Positions 11,008 to 22,649 of a stretch of 64,000 nucleotides of DNA are shown one piece after another. Every line of letters begins with the position of its first letter. The stretch's first letter is position 1. Both the position numbers and the translations under genes were made by a program. Source of the stretch: Mucidula mucida (Eukaryota; Basidiomycota; Agaricomycetes; Agaricales; Physalacriaceae); contig JADNYV010000070.1 in assembly GCA_015501055.1 (NCBI GenBank), positions 62,001-126,000 on the forward strand, given 5' to 3'. The notes below the pieces were generated by a model, which saw only the letters and a program-made list of their open reading frames with translations, was not told the origin of the DNA and did no database searches.

Positions 11008-12878
11008 ACACCGTCCATCCCGCCAGTGGTCGGCATAAATTTCGGAAACTCGTATGCATCCATCGCCGTCGTTTGCTCTTCTTTCGCGCGACGGTGAGCT
11101 CACGAGTCTTGGACAGGAAGGCCTCGCCGAGTCGATTGCCAACGAAGATGGCGAGCGACAGATTGCGTGCGCCATTGCATTCCAAGGCGAAGAAATGGTA
11201 AATGATTATTATCCAAATTCCTCACTCTCATCGCGCATCGCAGTACATCGGGAATCAAGCCAAGCAACAGCTCGTCAAAAATTCTGCGAATACCATAACT
11301 GGATTCCGCAACCTGATTGGTAAAAAGTAGGACGGTCGTTGTTGTTAGCGGACAGTATTGACGCGCGTTAGATTTTCTGAAATACCATCTCCGTCCCAGG
11401 GGAATCTGATCCAACACGACGACGATGTCCCCGCATATAAAGTCGAGGTACTCGCCCCCGCGCCGTCGCCATTACCGTCTAGCGCGCCTGCTTCAGCTGC
11501 TGCTACCCCTCGCTCCGAGCCCATCCCTACCACTCGCATCCTGACTGTTCACCAAGTCACGACGATATTTCTAAAATCCCTGATACAGGGCGCCGTCATC
11601 ACTATCCCTCCAACATTTTCAGAAACCCAGATCGAGGCACTAGATGCCGCAGCGACAGAGGCAGGCGTCAAGGTGTACCAGTTTCTCGAAGAGGCCGGTG
11701 CAGTCGTCGCTGCCACCTCTGCGGATGCCGCTCTCCACCCAGACCGCACCCAGCTCATCGTCGACCTCGGCTCGTCCTCTCTATCCTTGTTTGTCGTATC
11801 TGTTCGCGAAGGACTAGGCCACGTCCTAGGCGAATACTCCACCACCAACGTCGCAGCAGATCAAATCGACGACAAGCTCATCTCCTTCTTTGGTGCTGAT
11901 TTCACAAAAAAGTACAAAATCGAGCTCGACAAACGCGCAGAGACCAAACTGCGACTCGCCATCGAGCATACAAAACGCACACTCAGTGCCTCTCCCGGCG
12001 CCGCCACCTGCTCTGTCGAGTCCCTCAAAGACGGGTACGACTACACTGGTTCTGTCAACCGACTGCGGTTTGACATGCTCGCACGACCCGTCTACACCGC
12101 CGTCGCCTCAGCCATCACCAACCTTCTCTCCTCCCTCAAAATAGACCCCTACGAAATTGACGAGATTGTCTACGTCGGTGGTACATCCTGTCTTCCCGGA
12201 CTGGACGAGCACCTTGTCGCCAGTTTCAGCGAAACCGTATCCACACCATTCAGCATGGGCACGGTTGTCGGCGGCGGCATTGGTGATCCAACTACTCTAC
12301 TAGCGCGGGGATGTGCTATCCAAGCTGCGATGATCGCGCAGATACCTCACGATGAGGATTTCGCAGAGATTCGCAAAGCCTTCGCGCGTGGCGGCGACGT
12401 TGACGCGCCAGTGCTTGCGCGCTCTTTGGGGTTATATTTCCCGCAAGACAACGCCGAGTCTCTGCATGTCCCTGTCCTCCTCAAGGAAACGCTCTTACCC
12501 GCGCGCCGCATCGTCAACGTTGATATCACGTTAACCGAGGCATCCAAGCAATTTGGATTCGAGCTGTGGGAAGTCGAGGAGGGTATCCGTATCGAAAAAG
12601 TTAAGCCGCCCAAGGTCGAGTACTCGGACGATGAAGGTGATGAGGAAGAGGAAGAGGAGATTGAGGAGAAGCATAAAGAGGTAAAGAGGGTTGCCTTGTT
12701 GGGTGCGCAGACGGGAGAGGCGCTGTTGGGCATCAAGACAAAGGGGGCAGGGCCGGATAAGGACAAGTGGTTTACCACGGTCGAGGCGCTTGTCCAGGTG
12801 TCGACGAGCGGCGAGGTGACGGTGCAGGTGAAGGAGATTGGAGAGGGAGGGGCGGTGTTGAGTATACATCTGTCGTAG
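11008..12878 (+). pseudogene. SSZ1 copy 2, no visible start, otherwise mostly open
   Basis: Homology starts at the codons for TPSIPPVVGINFGN. Just upstream, in frame, is a TAG and no ATG, so a start would need an undetected upstream exon. Relative to copy 1 it has lost the codons for FTK and the first intron's donor; a weaker donor at 11,071 would still keep frame (46-nt intron to 11,116). Exons 2 (11117-11197) and 3 (11244-11326) and the third intron match copy 1. Exon 4 (11372-12878) lacks 33 nt in frame: SAEDFLGKKVQ, with neighbouring silent changes, is gone from the nucleotide-binding region. The encoded body (506 aa counted from an internal ATG) is otherwise intact. It could be a pseudogene or a gene with an altered N-terminus; I favour the former. 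Confidence 0.7.
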
Positions 12879-13125
12879 ATTTAGATTATGTACATGGTAG
12901 GCACCTCGATATGATAGTGTTACATCAGGAAAACGGTACTCGGGCAGTCGGTGGCCAAAATCGGAAAGTACACTCCGCTACATCGTCTCAAGCCAGGAAT
13001 GCCAATCATCAGCGTAACCTCAAAGAAACATACATTTGGCAGTATGGTACTAGAACAACGAGCGAGCGAGGTGATGGTACTTACAATGAGCAGCTGAAGC
13101 GTGATCCATACATGGGAAACCATGG

Positions 13126-13541
13126 TCAAAAACCCTTAGAAAAGTTAAGCAGTGGGAGCTTTACGAATAAAGGAATGTGCTGGTCAAATGCCACAATCTG
13201 AAACTCATTCTCAAGCTTCTCTCCATCCTTATACGCAACGATGAGGGGCTGTAAGAAGACCTCAATCAGTACCGTGTCTTGAGGACTCGGATCTGGAACA
13301 CTCGCCTTGTCCACTCCATCTGCTCTCCTTTGTAAAAGCTAATTTGCGCGAAATCCTCCTTCTGGGAGTGCGGTTCACGCAGACTGCGCATGTGTATGTG
13401 CGTCGGCGAGAAATCAACGACGACGAGTCGACCTTGTAGTAGAATGATTAGTTCAACTTTTGGACTGAGAGTAGCCTCGGAGGCAAACAAACAAACGACG
13501 TCTTGGAGGTCGGTGGAGGATGGACAGTCATAGCGAGGTTT
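13126..13541 (-). pseudogene. Decayed thioredoxin gene convergent to SSZ1 (unit 2)
   Basis: Essentially identical to the unit 1 relic at 4020-4435: the same MTVHPPPTSKT opening, VVVDFSPTHI in place of the WCGPC region, and AYKDGEKLENEF near the end. The family assignment rests on the alignment described for unit 1. Confidence 0.65.
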
Positions 13542-13816
13542 TGGGTCAAGTCAGAGAACATGCACAAAGCTCTTACAAGTTGTCAGTCAATAGCGGAGAC
13601 ACTAGCGTCACCTCGGTGGTCACTTTTGACGAATGTCAGCGTTTGTATAGCGTCTTACCTAGAGTGTCGGATGCAGAGATCCTTCTCAGCGTCCTGTGTC
13701 TCAAGTCATTCAGTTCGTCCAGCTAAGGAGCGATGTGCACTTGAAATTGGAGGCCCAGGAAGCTTTGAACAACATGAACAGCCTATGTACTCGCCGCTCT
13801 ACGTGCCTACCACATG

Positions 13817-16335
13817 AGACTTTTGTTTGTTACCTCGAATGAAGAGGCCGGACGCCGTACGAGACAGGAATCACATTCACCCGGTACGTAGCCAAAGTAA
13901 GCACCACCGCAGACTCCAAAGATCGGGATACTGGGAAAAGTCTTGAAGTGGTTGACGTCGACGTCTAGAGGAAACAAAACGGTTAGTCGAACGAGACTCT
14001 GTCAGTGAGAACAATAGACATACCCACGAAGTGTCTTGTACACTTGCCTTTGTCGGACATGAGCTCAGCGTCTGTGGTGATGATCAGTCGCGATCGCTTG
14101 ACACAAGCAAGAAAACACACCAGAAATTGCTGGCAGCAATGGGCCTATGTGCGAAAGTAAGTACTGTAAAGTTTCGACATGTCAAATGAGAACACACCAA
14201 TTTTGAAGAACCGCCCTCAGTCAAGCGGGTCAAGACCAGTCCACAGGAAATCGTGCAAAGTCATCCGAGGACGAAAGACGTAAACGGTCAACAGGCGGCT
14301 CCATGTACGCTGCCCACAAAGGCGGAGCTATCGCCGCGTCGTCCACTCTAATGGTATATTCGGCCCGTTGACTAGCCATAAATTCAAGCGCGTCTTGAAC
14401 AACAAGCGTAGTCGTTCCCGAGTGTTTCCGCGACGTAGAACAAGGGCAAGGACAAAGAAATGCTACGGCCCATATTAAGTAAAATCATTGGGACCGCCAA
14501 TGTTAACGCACTTGAGGATCCTTGAGCCCGCCAGTATCAATCGGTAAGTCGTCCAGAAGTCGTCCGAGTGCGTCGTTAGACCCGACGACATCAACGTGAG
14601 CTGATAAGCGGGTAAGGGAGATCGTCAGACGCCACTTACAACAATACAAACACGTTGTAGACGTCAGATCACTAGAGGGTGGAGATGAGTCAACAGAGAG
14701 GGACAATCGTGGTAGAAGGGAAACCCACCTGTACACTACACTTAAAACTGTCGTCCAACTCGCCAAGTCGAACGGTTGGATCCGGCGGAAGATACTCCAG
14801 AGGTTTCGCAAGACGGGTAAATGCTAGAGGGCGTGCGTCGTCGCGTCAACGACACAAGAGAATAGGACGGTGTTTGTATAACATCGAGATTGTTGGATGA
14901 CAGCCTCAGTCCCGATATGTGTCCGGTGATGCTTGCAGTACCGGTAGCACCCAAAACGGAGTGTGGTCAACATGGAACCTTATCTATATACACTGTCCAT
15001 GTACAAGCGAGGTCGCGAAATTGTCTTGAAATGAAGAGTCAACATGTGTTGAACCGGTCGGACAAGATGAATTTACCGAGTGAGAACGAGAACAACCGTA
15101 GGTACGAGACCTTACAGATTCCCTCAGAGACAAAGAAGTCCCACAACCGTCGCAGGATTGCGGCGCGGCGTCATCCCGGTGTGCCCAACAAATTCTGTAC
15201 TCCCGAAGGCGGATGTATATCTGGTCGTCGCGTCCACGATGGCGCCGCTGTATTGACAGCGCAATAGGCTTGAGAGTCCGTCACAGCGCCAGCAGAGTGA
15301 GTCAGTTGAGTCAAGAATACGGGCTTGAGACGGAAAATCAACACCTGTTCGGCTGACTGTGAAAATGGAAGAAATGCTTACCGCCATTGAAGAAGGCATC
15401 TGGGACAGTCTTGGTCGAAGAACGCGTCGTAGCTGGCTCCAAAGAGATGCTATGTAGACATCGTGATGTACTGGGAACGGTCCACATCGAGATCGACAAG
15501 TTTAAAAATTTGACATCCCAGAGTCGGTCGCGACGATAACGGCGGCGGACGAAGAGGCGGAGAGAGACACCCAAGAGACGTTGCAGAAGATGTGAAGATA
15601 TCCAAAAAGTCGCCGTGGGTCGTCTACGATATAAGAAAATCTGACCATGGCGGTAAGACGAAAGCAGTATGATTGCAGCGACATACCGTTAGCTAGGCGG
15701 AACGGTTCTATTCCAAGGACAATCTACAAGACAGTCGAATTAGTATTGAAAAAAGTCAAGTAAGACGAACCCTTGCATACCGTTGAAGGGCAACGATTCG
15801 CGGAGTAAGGTCTAAAGGTCAAACGAGGTCGAAATAGAAGAGCAACGAGATGGTGGAGACTAACCGATGAGAGGACTAGTGAAAGCTTGATGGAGTGTAC
15901 TAAGAGCCTAGGAAAGTGTTAGTATCATGAATATAAAGCAAAAAGGACAAACTCACCTCGAATCGTGAATCAGAGCTCAATCGAACATCAAGGAAATCAA
16001 GCGAGAATCTAAGCGTATGTGGCTAGAGGTCAAGAGCGTCGAAGTATGGCAAGAGTAAAGTGAAGACGCCCAAGAGGAGCGAATGAAGGGGAATGTGGCG
16101 AAAGTGGGAATGATGAAAAACTCACCAACATCGCCCTCCCTTTAAACGATTCCCGGGACCCGTGGCAGTCATACATCTGACACCCTCCAAGCTTTTTCCG
16201 AGTCATATTCCACCCGCCCAGCCGATAGAATCCCAAAATACAGCATCCAGAACAATCCAAACTCCAAAGAACCCACCCGTAACACAGCGCCCAGCCACAT
16301 CTAATAGCCACCAATGTCCCTGAGGTCCGGTTCAT
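13817..16335 (-). other. Decayed-looking multi-exon minus-strand region (unit 2)
   Basis: Counterpart of 4711-7202. It differs by an extra A near 14,248, an insertion near 14,597 (GTGAGCTGATAA) and small changes near 15,117, which alter frame in putative exons. No family is recognised. Confidence 0.35.
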
Positions 16336-17292
16336 GAGTTTCCAGCGCGTTTGTCCGTGGAAGTTTGCCCAAAGGACGCGTCAGATCCGAATTGAGCGCA
16401 GATTGCGATAGACGTCCATAATGCGTAGGCTTTACAGCGAGGAAGAGACAGCAGAGAGGTGAGCCAGACATATTAAGGCACCATAGTTGATGAGCGGCGG
16501 ATCAAGGCCGCTGGACGCGTCCTGCGTCAAAGAGCGCGAAGAGACCATGGCAGAACGAGCACAAGCACGTATGCGTCATAGGCACGTGCCGAGCTCGATC
16601 CGAAAATCCCAAGTCGCGAGTTCAACTTTTGACTTTTCAGTCTCAAATTTCTTGGGTTTTCGACATAAATATCCGAGGTATCTACAGTGCCTCTGATTGT
16701 GCAAGGAAGGTTTACGAGCAAGGGGACTACAGAGGGAGAAACGAGAAGATGGACTTGTACGCGTATTCCGAAAGCGGATTCGCTTCAACTATGCAATCTC
16801 TTGGCAGTCTAGAAATAGATTAGAATATGGATCCGAGTCAAATGATATGTTCCTGTGCAACCCAAAGAGTGGGTGGACACGACGGAGATGGTTGAGGAGA
16901 TAATGAAGTGGGTTCTAGCGTTGCAAGCAGTACTGTCACTGTTACAGCATCTCAGTATACAAGTTGATGACCTAGATAATAGCAGTGTCGTTGAAAGGAT
17001 GCGTAGAAAGGAGTACTGTGGCGGGACTTGAACAGACTTACTGAGCGATGGCATGCACAGCCACTTCGCTGTTCGCCTCCTACACTCATGTTGACACGTC
17101 TCTTTGCATCACGAGCAGCTGAATTCCATCAACATCCAAATCTCAACTCAACTCCCTCGGTGGACTTTCGGATCCGGACAAGTTTACGGGTACCAGTGTG
17201 ACTCAAGTTTTTGTCGACATCAAATTTCTGTCTCTCAGTTTCCGGGTGACTCTTAAAACAATCCAAGGATACTCTCAGAGCAGATGACACTC

Positions 17293-17380
17293 ATACTTTT
17301 TTGTCTACCCGCTTCCAAACCTGTGGCACAATTGATTCCCAATTCTGCCACGGGTTTGGAACGGATAAGCAAAAAAGTAT
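17293..17380. repeat. 88-nt imperfect hairpin (unit 2)
   Basis: Same length and arms as at 8160-8247, with no length change. Confidence 0.7.
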
Positions 17381-18312
17381 AACCGGCAATAAACGTGGGG
17401 CGAGATTTCGGCGAGATCGGGATACACTGTTTGTCAGAGTTGTTGTTGGAACTTACCGCCACAGAATGGGACCCTGCATATTAGGTTTTCTTCTCCCTTT
17501 GACCACACACTGTTCTAGGAATCACTCACTTTCATCTCCCATTCTACCCTCTACCTTTCTCCTCTCTCCATCTGTCCCGTACAGCGGCCACATTCAAGTT
17601 TCGTGACATTCCTTCCTACTACGTTTGTTGCTTGCGATGTCCATAGCTAAATCTTCGTGTTCACAGGTATCCAGGAATGTGTTCTACGAGTCGCCGCCAC
17701 TCACGATACCGTTCCAACTGGCCGTCGTCCAGGACGCGCGTCGCCGGTGCTCCCATGGTCGATGTTGATGCCTAAAAGAGGTACTCGGGCAATGCCGAGA
17801 GTTCTCTCCCTCTTACCCTCACGGCCTGGTACGTCGTTTCCCGTTCTTGCCTCATAATCTTTGTGCTAATTTGGCTCATTTAGATCGCGCTTGTGGACGC
17901 GTTCGTTATGGTCATGGTATGTTACTTGGTCACCTCACATTTTGCGCATCCACTAACAAAGCCTTCTGTAGATTACAACATGGACTACACCAGACGTAGC
18001 CTTGACGTCCCTACGGATGACGCCGCGCCGGCGACTCAACTGCAACGCTCAGCTATGGAGCCCAGGTTTTGAGAGCAGCGAAGAGCAGCTCTTCACGCCA
18101 CCCTTCATCCTGATGTAAGTTCATTAACTATTGTTGTTCTAGCAGTGTTTTCTGACCGTTGATCTAGTCCTGTCTACGCCATGTCAATGCTCCACCAGCC
18201 AGGCGACTCCAAGACGTGTCAAGCTATGCTGTATGCTGTTCATTTCCTTTTCTTTGACGGTGTTCTGACTCGGTTGTAGACCTAAGTCGTAGCGCCGTCT
18301 GTGCAGGCTAGA

Positions 18313-18892
18313 TGCCTGGCCGGCGAGGCCACTTTCGCTGCCGTCCTCTGAGCGATCTTGGTTAGCTCTTTGTCCGGGGTATATGGATCTTCCCTACGCG
18401 ATTGCGCTGTCTACCTGACCGCTGTCTCAATTGTGGGGCTCATCCTTGCTAGTACGTGCCTTTTCGCTCATTTCAAACTTGATGTTGACCGTGATTTCAT
18501 TTCTCAAAGATTTACCTGGCTGGCGAGGCCACTTTCGCTGTTGTCAAGTTCGAACGACCTCTGTGAACACTTTGTTTCTATCTGGAGCGCCTGACTCAAC
18601 GGCGCTGTTACTCTGACGGTTGCCTGCCTCGCTGGAGAACAAATGTAAGCTGTTTCCGCCCATTTAGAACTTGGTTCTGATTGTGATCTTTCAAGCCGAA
18701 CTCCTCGAAATTTTAGCCCGGCCGGCGAGGCCACACTGGCACTTTGCTTCATACTACGTCTTCTGATATTGCTTGGGTAGACGCCGCGCGGTTAGACACA
18801 CCGAGGTGAGTAGTCCTTGTCAGTTGTTCCGATGTGGTACGCCGTTCTGACTTGGTTTTTTCCCAGAAATTTTGCCAGGCCGGCGAGGCCAT
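18313..18892 (+). repeat. GC-rich 20-mer repeat array (unit 2)
   Basis: Motif copies lie at 18313, 18513, 18715 and 18873, spaced about 200, 202 and 158 bp. Each is preceded by intron-like sequence such as CGCTCATTTCAAACTTGATG and followed by a CTTTCGCTG-type block. The regular spacing is clearer here than in unit 1. Confidence 0.65.
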
Positions 18893-19222
18893 TCACGCTG
18901 GATTTGTTCACGGCGTTGTAACCTCATTTTGCGGCGCGTAGTCGTTTCATGACGACGCGGTTACGGTCTATCACCGTTGACTGCTGTGGAACATGTAGTG
19001 ATTCTTCAAGATCTAATTCACTCTGGCCGCGAAGCTGTCACATTTGACTTGAATATTCGAATACGGTCAACTGCTCCGATTCCGTTAACAAGGGTACCAT
19101 GAACTTGGTAAGTCATTCTCATCGCAAGTCAATTCGTCTGATTTGGATGAGATCTCAGTGCCTCAACGGCGAGATCACACGCCGTTCTCATAATTGTTTG
19201 GCATTGAATGTTCCTGTCTGGG

Positions 19223-19296
19223 GCGCACGGATAGGCGCGGATCGACATTTTATCGAGTGATATTGTCCAGCGCGCATGGATAGGCATGGATTGACA
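19223..19296 (+). repeat. Imperfect 25-bp direct repeat
   Basis: GCGCACGGATAGGCGCGGAT at 19223 recurs as GCGCATGGATAGGCATGGAT at 19272, both followed by YGACA. Also present in unit 3 near 28,047-28,120. No function is evident. Confidence 0.5.
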
Positions 19297-19513
19297 GTTA
19301 GACACGTTCAGAAGCCGTGCTGGATTTGTATTCGGTTCAAGATGTCCGATACGCGACAAGTTGACGGCAATTGAGGCATTAGTGAGTTCTCCTTGTGTGT
19401 AAATTCAGGTTTTAACCATGTTTTACAGGTACATAGTCTGTCAAGTGCGCTGTGTAAGATGAGAAGCTTCAGTATTACCGATGCCTAGTTACTTACACGT
19501 CTTGACTTGCCCT

Positions 19514-19544
19514 GTCCCACTCCTCGGGGTGGGACTTCTTTTTT
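19514..19544 (+). repeat. Unit-boundary hairpin followed by a T-run (2/3)
   Basis: GTCCCACTCC pairs with GGGGTGGGAC (one mismatch) and is followed by TTCTTTTTTG. The loop differs from the 10,677 copy while the stem is kept. Confidence 0.65.
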
Positions 19545-19755
19545 GAAAGTACGTGCCGGGATGGCAGGGGAAACTATAGTCGATTTTCCCCAGGGTTTAC
19601 GGTGGAATAGACAGAGGGTATACAGAGAACGGGGATTACAAAGCAGTAGAAGAAGTCTGTCCAAAGTCAAGTACATAAATCGGAGGCGTACTCGAGTCCA
19701 CTCCCACGAACCTCTTCGCCGTGACGCTCTCGACACGACAGCCCAGAGGAGACGA

Positions 19756-19762
19756 CCAATCA
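19756..19762 (+). promoter_or_regulatory. CCAAT box upstream of SSZ1 copy 3
   Basis: CCAATCA sits at the same place in the upstream block as at 10,920. Confidence 0.4.
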
Positions 19763-19834
19763 GAAGACACGACCGCACGATTTCGCCGCACCTAGCCAGC
19801 ACTCCGCCGAAAGCATGCGCCGACGCCTAGCGCG

Positions 19835-21712
19835 ACACCGTCCATCCCGCCAGTGGTCGGCATAAATTTCGGAAACTCGTATGCATCCATCGCCGTCGTT
19901 TGCTCTTCTTTCGCGCGACGGTGAGCTCACGAGTCTTGGACAGGAAGGCGTCGCCGAGTCGATTGCCTACGAAGATGGCGAGCGACAGATTGCGTGCGCC
20001 ATTGCATTCCAAGGCGAAGAAATGGTAAATGATTATTATCCAAATTTCTCACTCTCATCGCGCATCGCAGTACATCGGGAACCAAGCCAAGCAACAGCTT
20101 GTCAAAAATTCTGCGAATACCATAACTGGATTCCGAAAAGTAGGATGCTCGTTATTGTTGGTCGACAGTATTGACGCGCGTTAGATTCTCTGAAATACCA
20201 TCGAATCTGATCCAACACGACGACGATGTCCCCGCATATAAAGTTGAGGTACTCGCCCCCGCGCCGTCGCCATTACCGTCTAGCGCGCCTGCTTCTGCTG
20301 CTGCTACCCCTCGCTCCGAGCCCATCCCTACCACTCGCATCCTGACTGTTCACCAAGTCACGACGATATTTCTCAAATCCTTGATTCAATCTGCCGAAGA
20401 CTTTCTCGGTAAAAAAGTGCAGGGGGCGGTCATCACTGTCCCTCCAACATTTTCAGAAACCCAGATCGAGGCACTAGATGCCGCAGCGACAGAGGCAGGC
20501 GTCAAGGTGTACCAGTTTCTCGAAGAGGCCGGTGCAGTCGTCGCTGCCACCTCTGCGGATGCCGCTCTCCACCCAGACCGCACCCAGCTCATCGTCGACC
20601 TCGGCTCGTCCTCTCTATCCTTGTTTGTCGTATCTGTTCGCGAAGGACTAGGCCACGTCCTAGGCGAATACTCCACCACCAACGTCGGAGCAGATCAAAT
20701 CGACGACAAGCTCATCTCCTTCTTTGGTGCTGACTTCACAAAAAAGTACAAAATCGAGCTCGACAAACGCGCAGAGACCAAACTGCGACTCGCCATCGAG
20801 CATACAAAACGCACACTCAGTGCCTCTCCCGGCGCCGCCACCTGCTCTGTCGAGTCCCTCAAAGACGGGTACGACTACACTGGTTCTGTCAACCGACTGC
20901 GGTTTGACATGCTCGCACGACCCGTCTACACCGCCGTCGCCTCAGCCATCACCAACCTTCTCTCCTCCCTCAAAATAGACCCCTACGAAATTGACGAGAT
21001 TGTCTACGTCGGTGGTACATCCTGTCTTCCCGGACTGGACGAGCACCTTGTCGCCAGTTTCAGCGAAACCGTATCCACACCATTCAGCATGGGCACGGTT
21101 GTCGGCGGCGGCATTGGTGATCCAACTACTCTACTAGCGCGGGGATGTGCTATCCAAGCTGCGATGATCGCGCAGATACCTCACGATGAGGATTTCGCAG
21201 AGATTCGCAAAGCCTTCGCGCGTGGCGGCGACGTTGACGCGCCAGTGCTTGCCCGCTCTTTGGGGTTATATTTCCCGCAAGACAACGCCGAGCCTCTGCA
21301 TGTCCCTGTCCTCCTCAAGGAAACGCTCTTACCCGCGCGCCGCATCGTCAACGTTGATATCACGTTAACCGAGGCATCCAAGCAATTTGGATTCGAGCTG
21401 TGGGAAGTCGAGGAGGGTATCCGTATCGAAAAAGTTAAGCCGCCCAAGGTCGAGTACTCGGACGATGAAGGTGATGAGGAAGAGGAAGAGGAGATTGAGG
21501 AGAAGCATAAAGAGGTAAAGAGGGTTGCCTTGTTGGGTGCGCAGACGGGAGAGGCGCTGTTGGGCATCAAGACAAAGGGGGCAGGGCCGGATAAGGACAA
21601 GTGGTTTACCACGGTCGAGGCGCTTGTCCAGGTGTCGACGAGCGGCGAGGTGACGGTGCAGGTGAAGGAGATTGGAGAGGGAGGGGCGGTGTTGAGTATA
21701 CATCTGTCGTAG
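19835..21712 (+). pseudogene. SSZ1 copy 3, frameshifted at exon 3
   Basis: It has the same missing start and missing FTK codons as copy 2. In addition 14 nt are gone at the end of exon 3 (the NLIGK codons near 20,137), so splicing at the kept GTAGG donor puts exon 4 out of frame. A 12-nt in-frame loss (SPSQ) follows at 20,204. Exon 4 itself is fully open (513 aa ORF from an internal ATG) and carries the LIVDLGSS and IVYVGGTS motifs. I infer a non-functional copy unless an unusual donor is used. Confidence 0.75.
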
Positions 21713-21964
21713 ATTTAGATTATGTATATGGTAGGCACCTCGATATGATAGTGTTACATCAGGAAAACGGTACTCGGGCAGTCGGTGGCCAAAATCGGAA
21801 AGTACACTCCGCTACATCGTCTCAAGCCAGGAATGCCAATCATCAGCGTAACCTCAGAGGCCACAAAGATACATTTGGCAGTATGGTACTAGAACAACGA
21901 GCGAGCGAGGTGATGGTACTTACAATGAGCAGCTGAAGCGTGATCCATACATGGGAAACCATGG

Positions 21965-22362
21965 TCAAAAACCCTTAGAAAAGTTAAGCAGTGGGAGCTT
22001 TACGAATAAAGGAATGTGCTGGTCAAATGCCACAATCTGAAACTCATTCTCAAGCTTCTCTCCATCCTTATACGCAACGATGAGGGGCTGTAAGAAGACC
22101 TCAATCAGTACCGTGTCTTGAGGACTCGGATCTGGAACACTCGCCTTGTCCACTCCATCTGCTCTCCTTTGTAAAAGCTAATTTGCGCGAAATCCTCCTT
22201 CTGGGAGTGCGGTTCACGCAGACTGCGCATGTGTATGTGCGTCGGCGAGAAATCAACGACGACGAGTCGACCTTGTAGTAGAATGATTAGCCTTTCTGAG
22301 AGTAGCCTCGGAGGCAAACAAACAAACGACGTCTTGGAGGTCGGTGGAGGATGGACAGTCAT
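21965..22362 (-). pseudogene. Decayed thioredoxin gene convergent to SSZ1 (unit 3)
   Basis: Same relic as in units 1 and 2, with a further small deletion near 22,288 that joins previously separate frames. WCGPC is absent. Confidence 0.65.
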
Positions 22363-22649
22363 AGCGAGGTTTTGGGTGAAGTCAGAGAACATGCACAAAG
22401 CTCTTACAAGTTGTCAGTCAATAGCGGAGACACTAGCGTCACCTCGGTGGTCACTTTTGACGAATGTCAGCGTTTGTATAGCGTCTTACCTAGAGTGTCG
22501 GATGCAGAGATCCTTCTCAGCGTCCTGTGTCTCAAGTCATTCAGTTCGTCCAGCTAAGGAGCGATGTGCACTTGAAATTGGAGGCCCAGGAAGCTTTGAA
22601 CAACATGAACAGCCTATGTACTCGCCGCTCTACGTGCCTACCACATGAG

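Larger units (their letters stand above)
10677..19513 (+). repeat. Tandem unit 2 of the SSZ1 array
   Basis: This is the second full unit (about 8.84 kb). Its SSZ1 body shares the NVAAD and ESLH variants with copy 1, while its 3' half from about 17.6 kb matches unit 3 rather than unit 1. The unit is therefore a mosaic. Confidence 0.9.
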
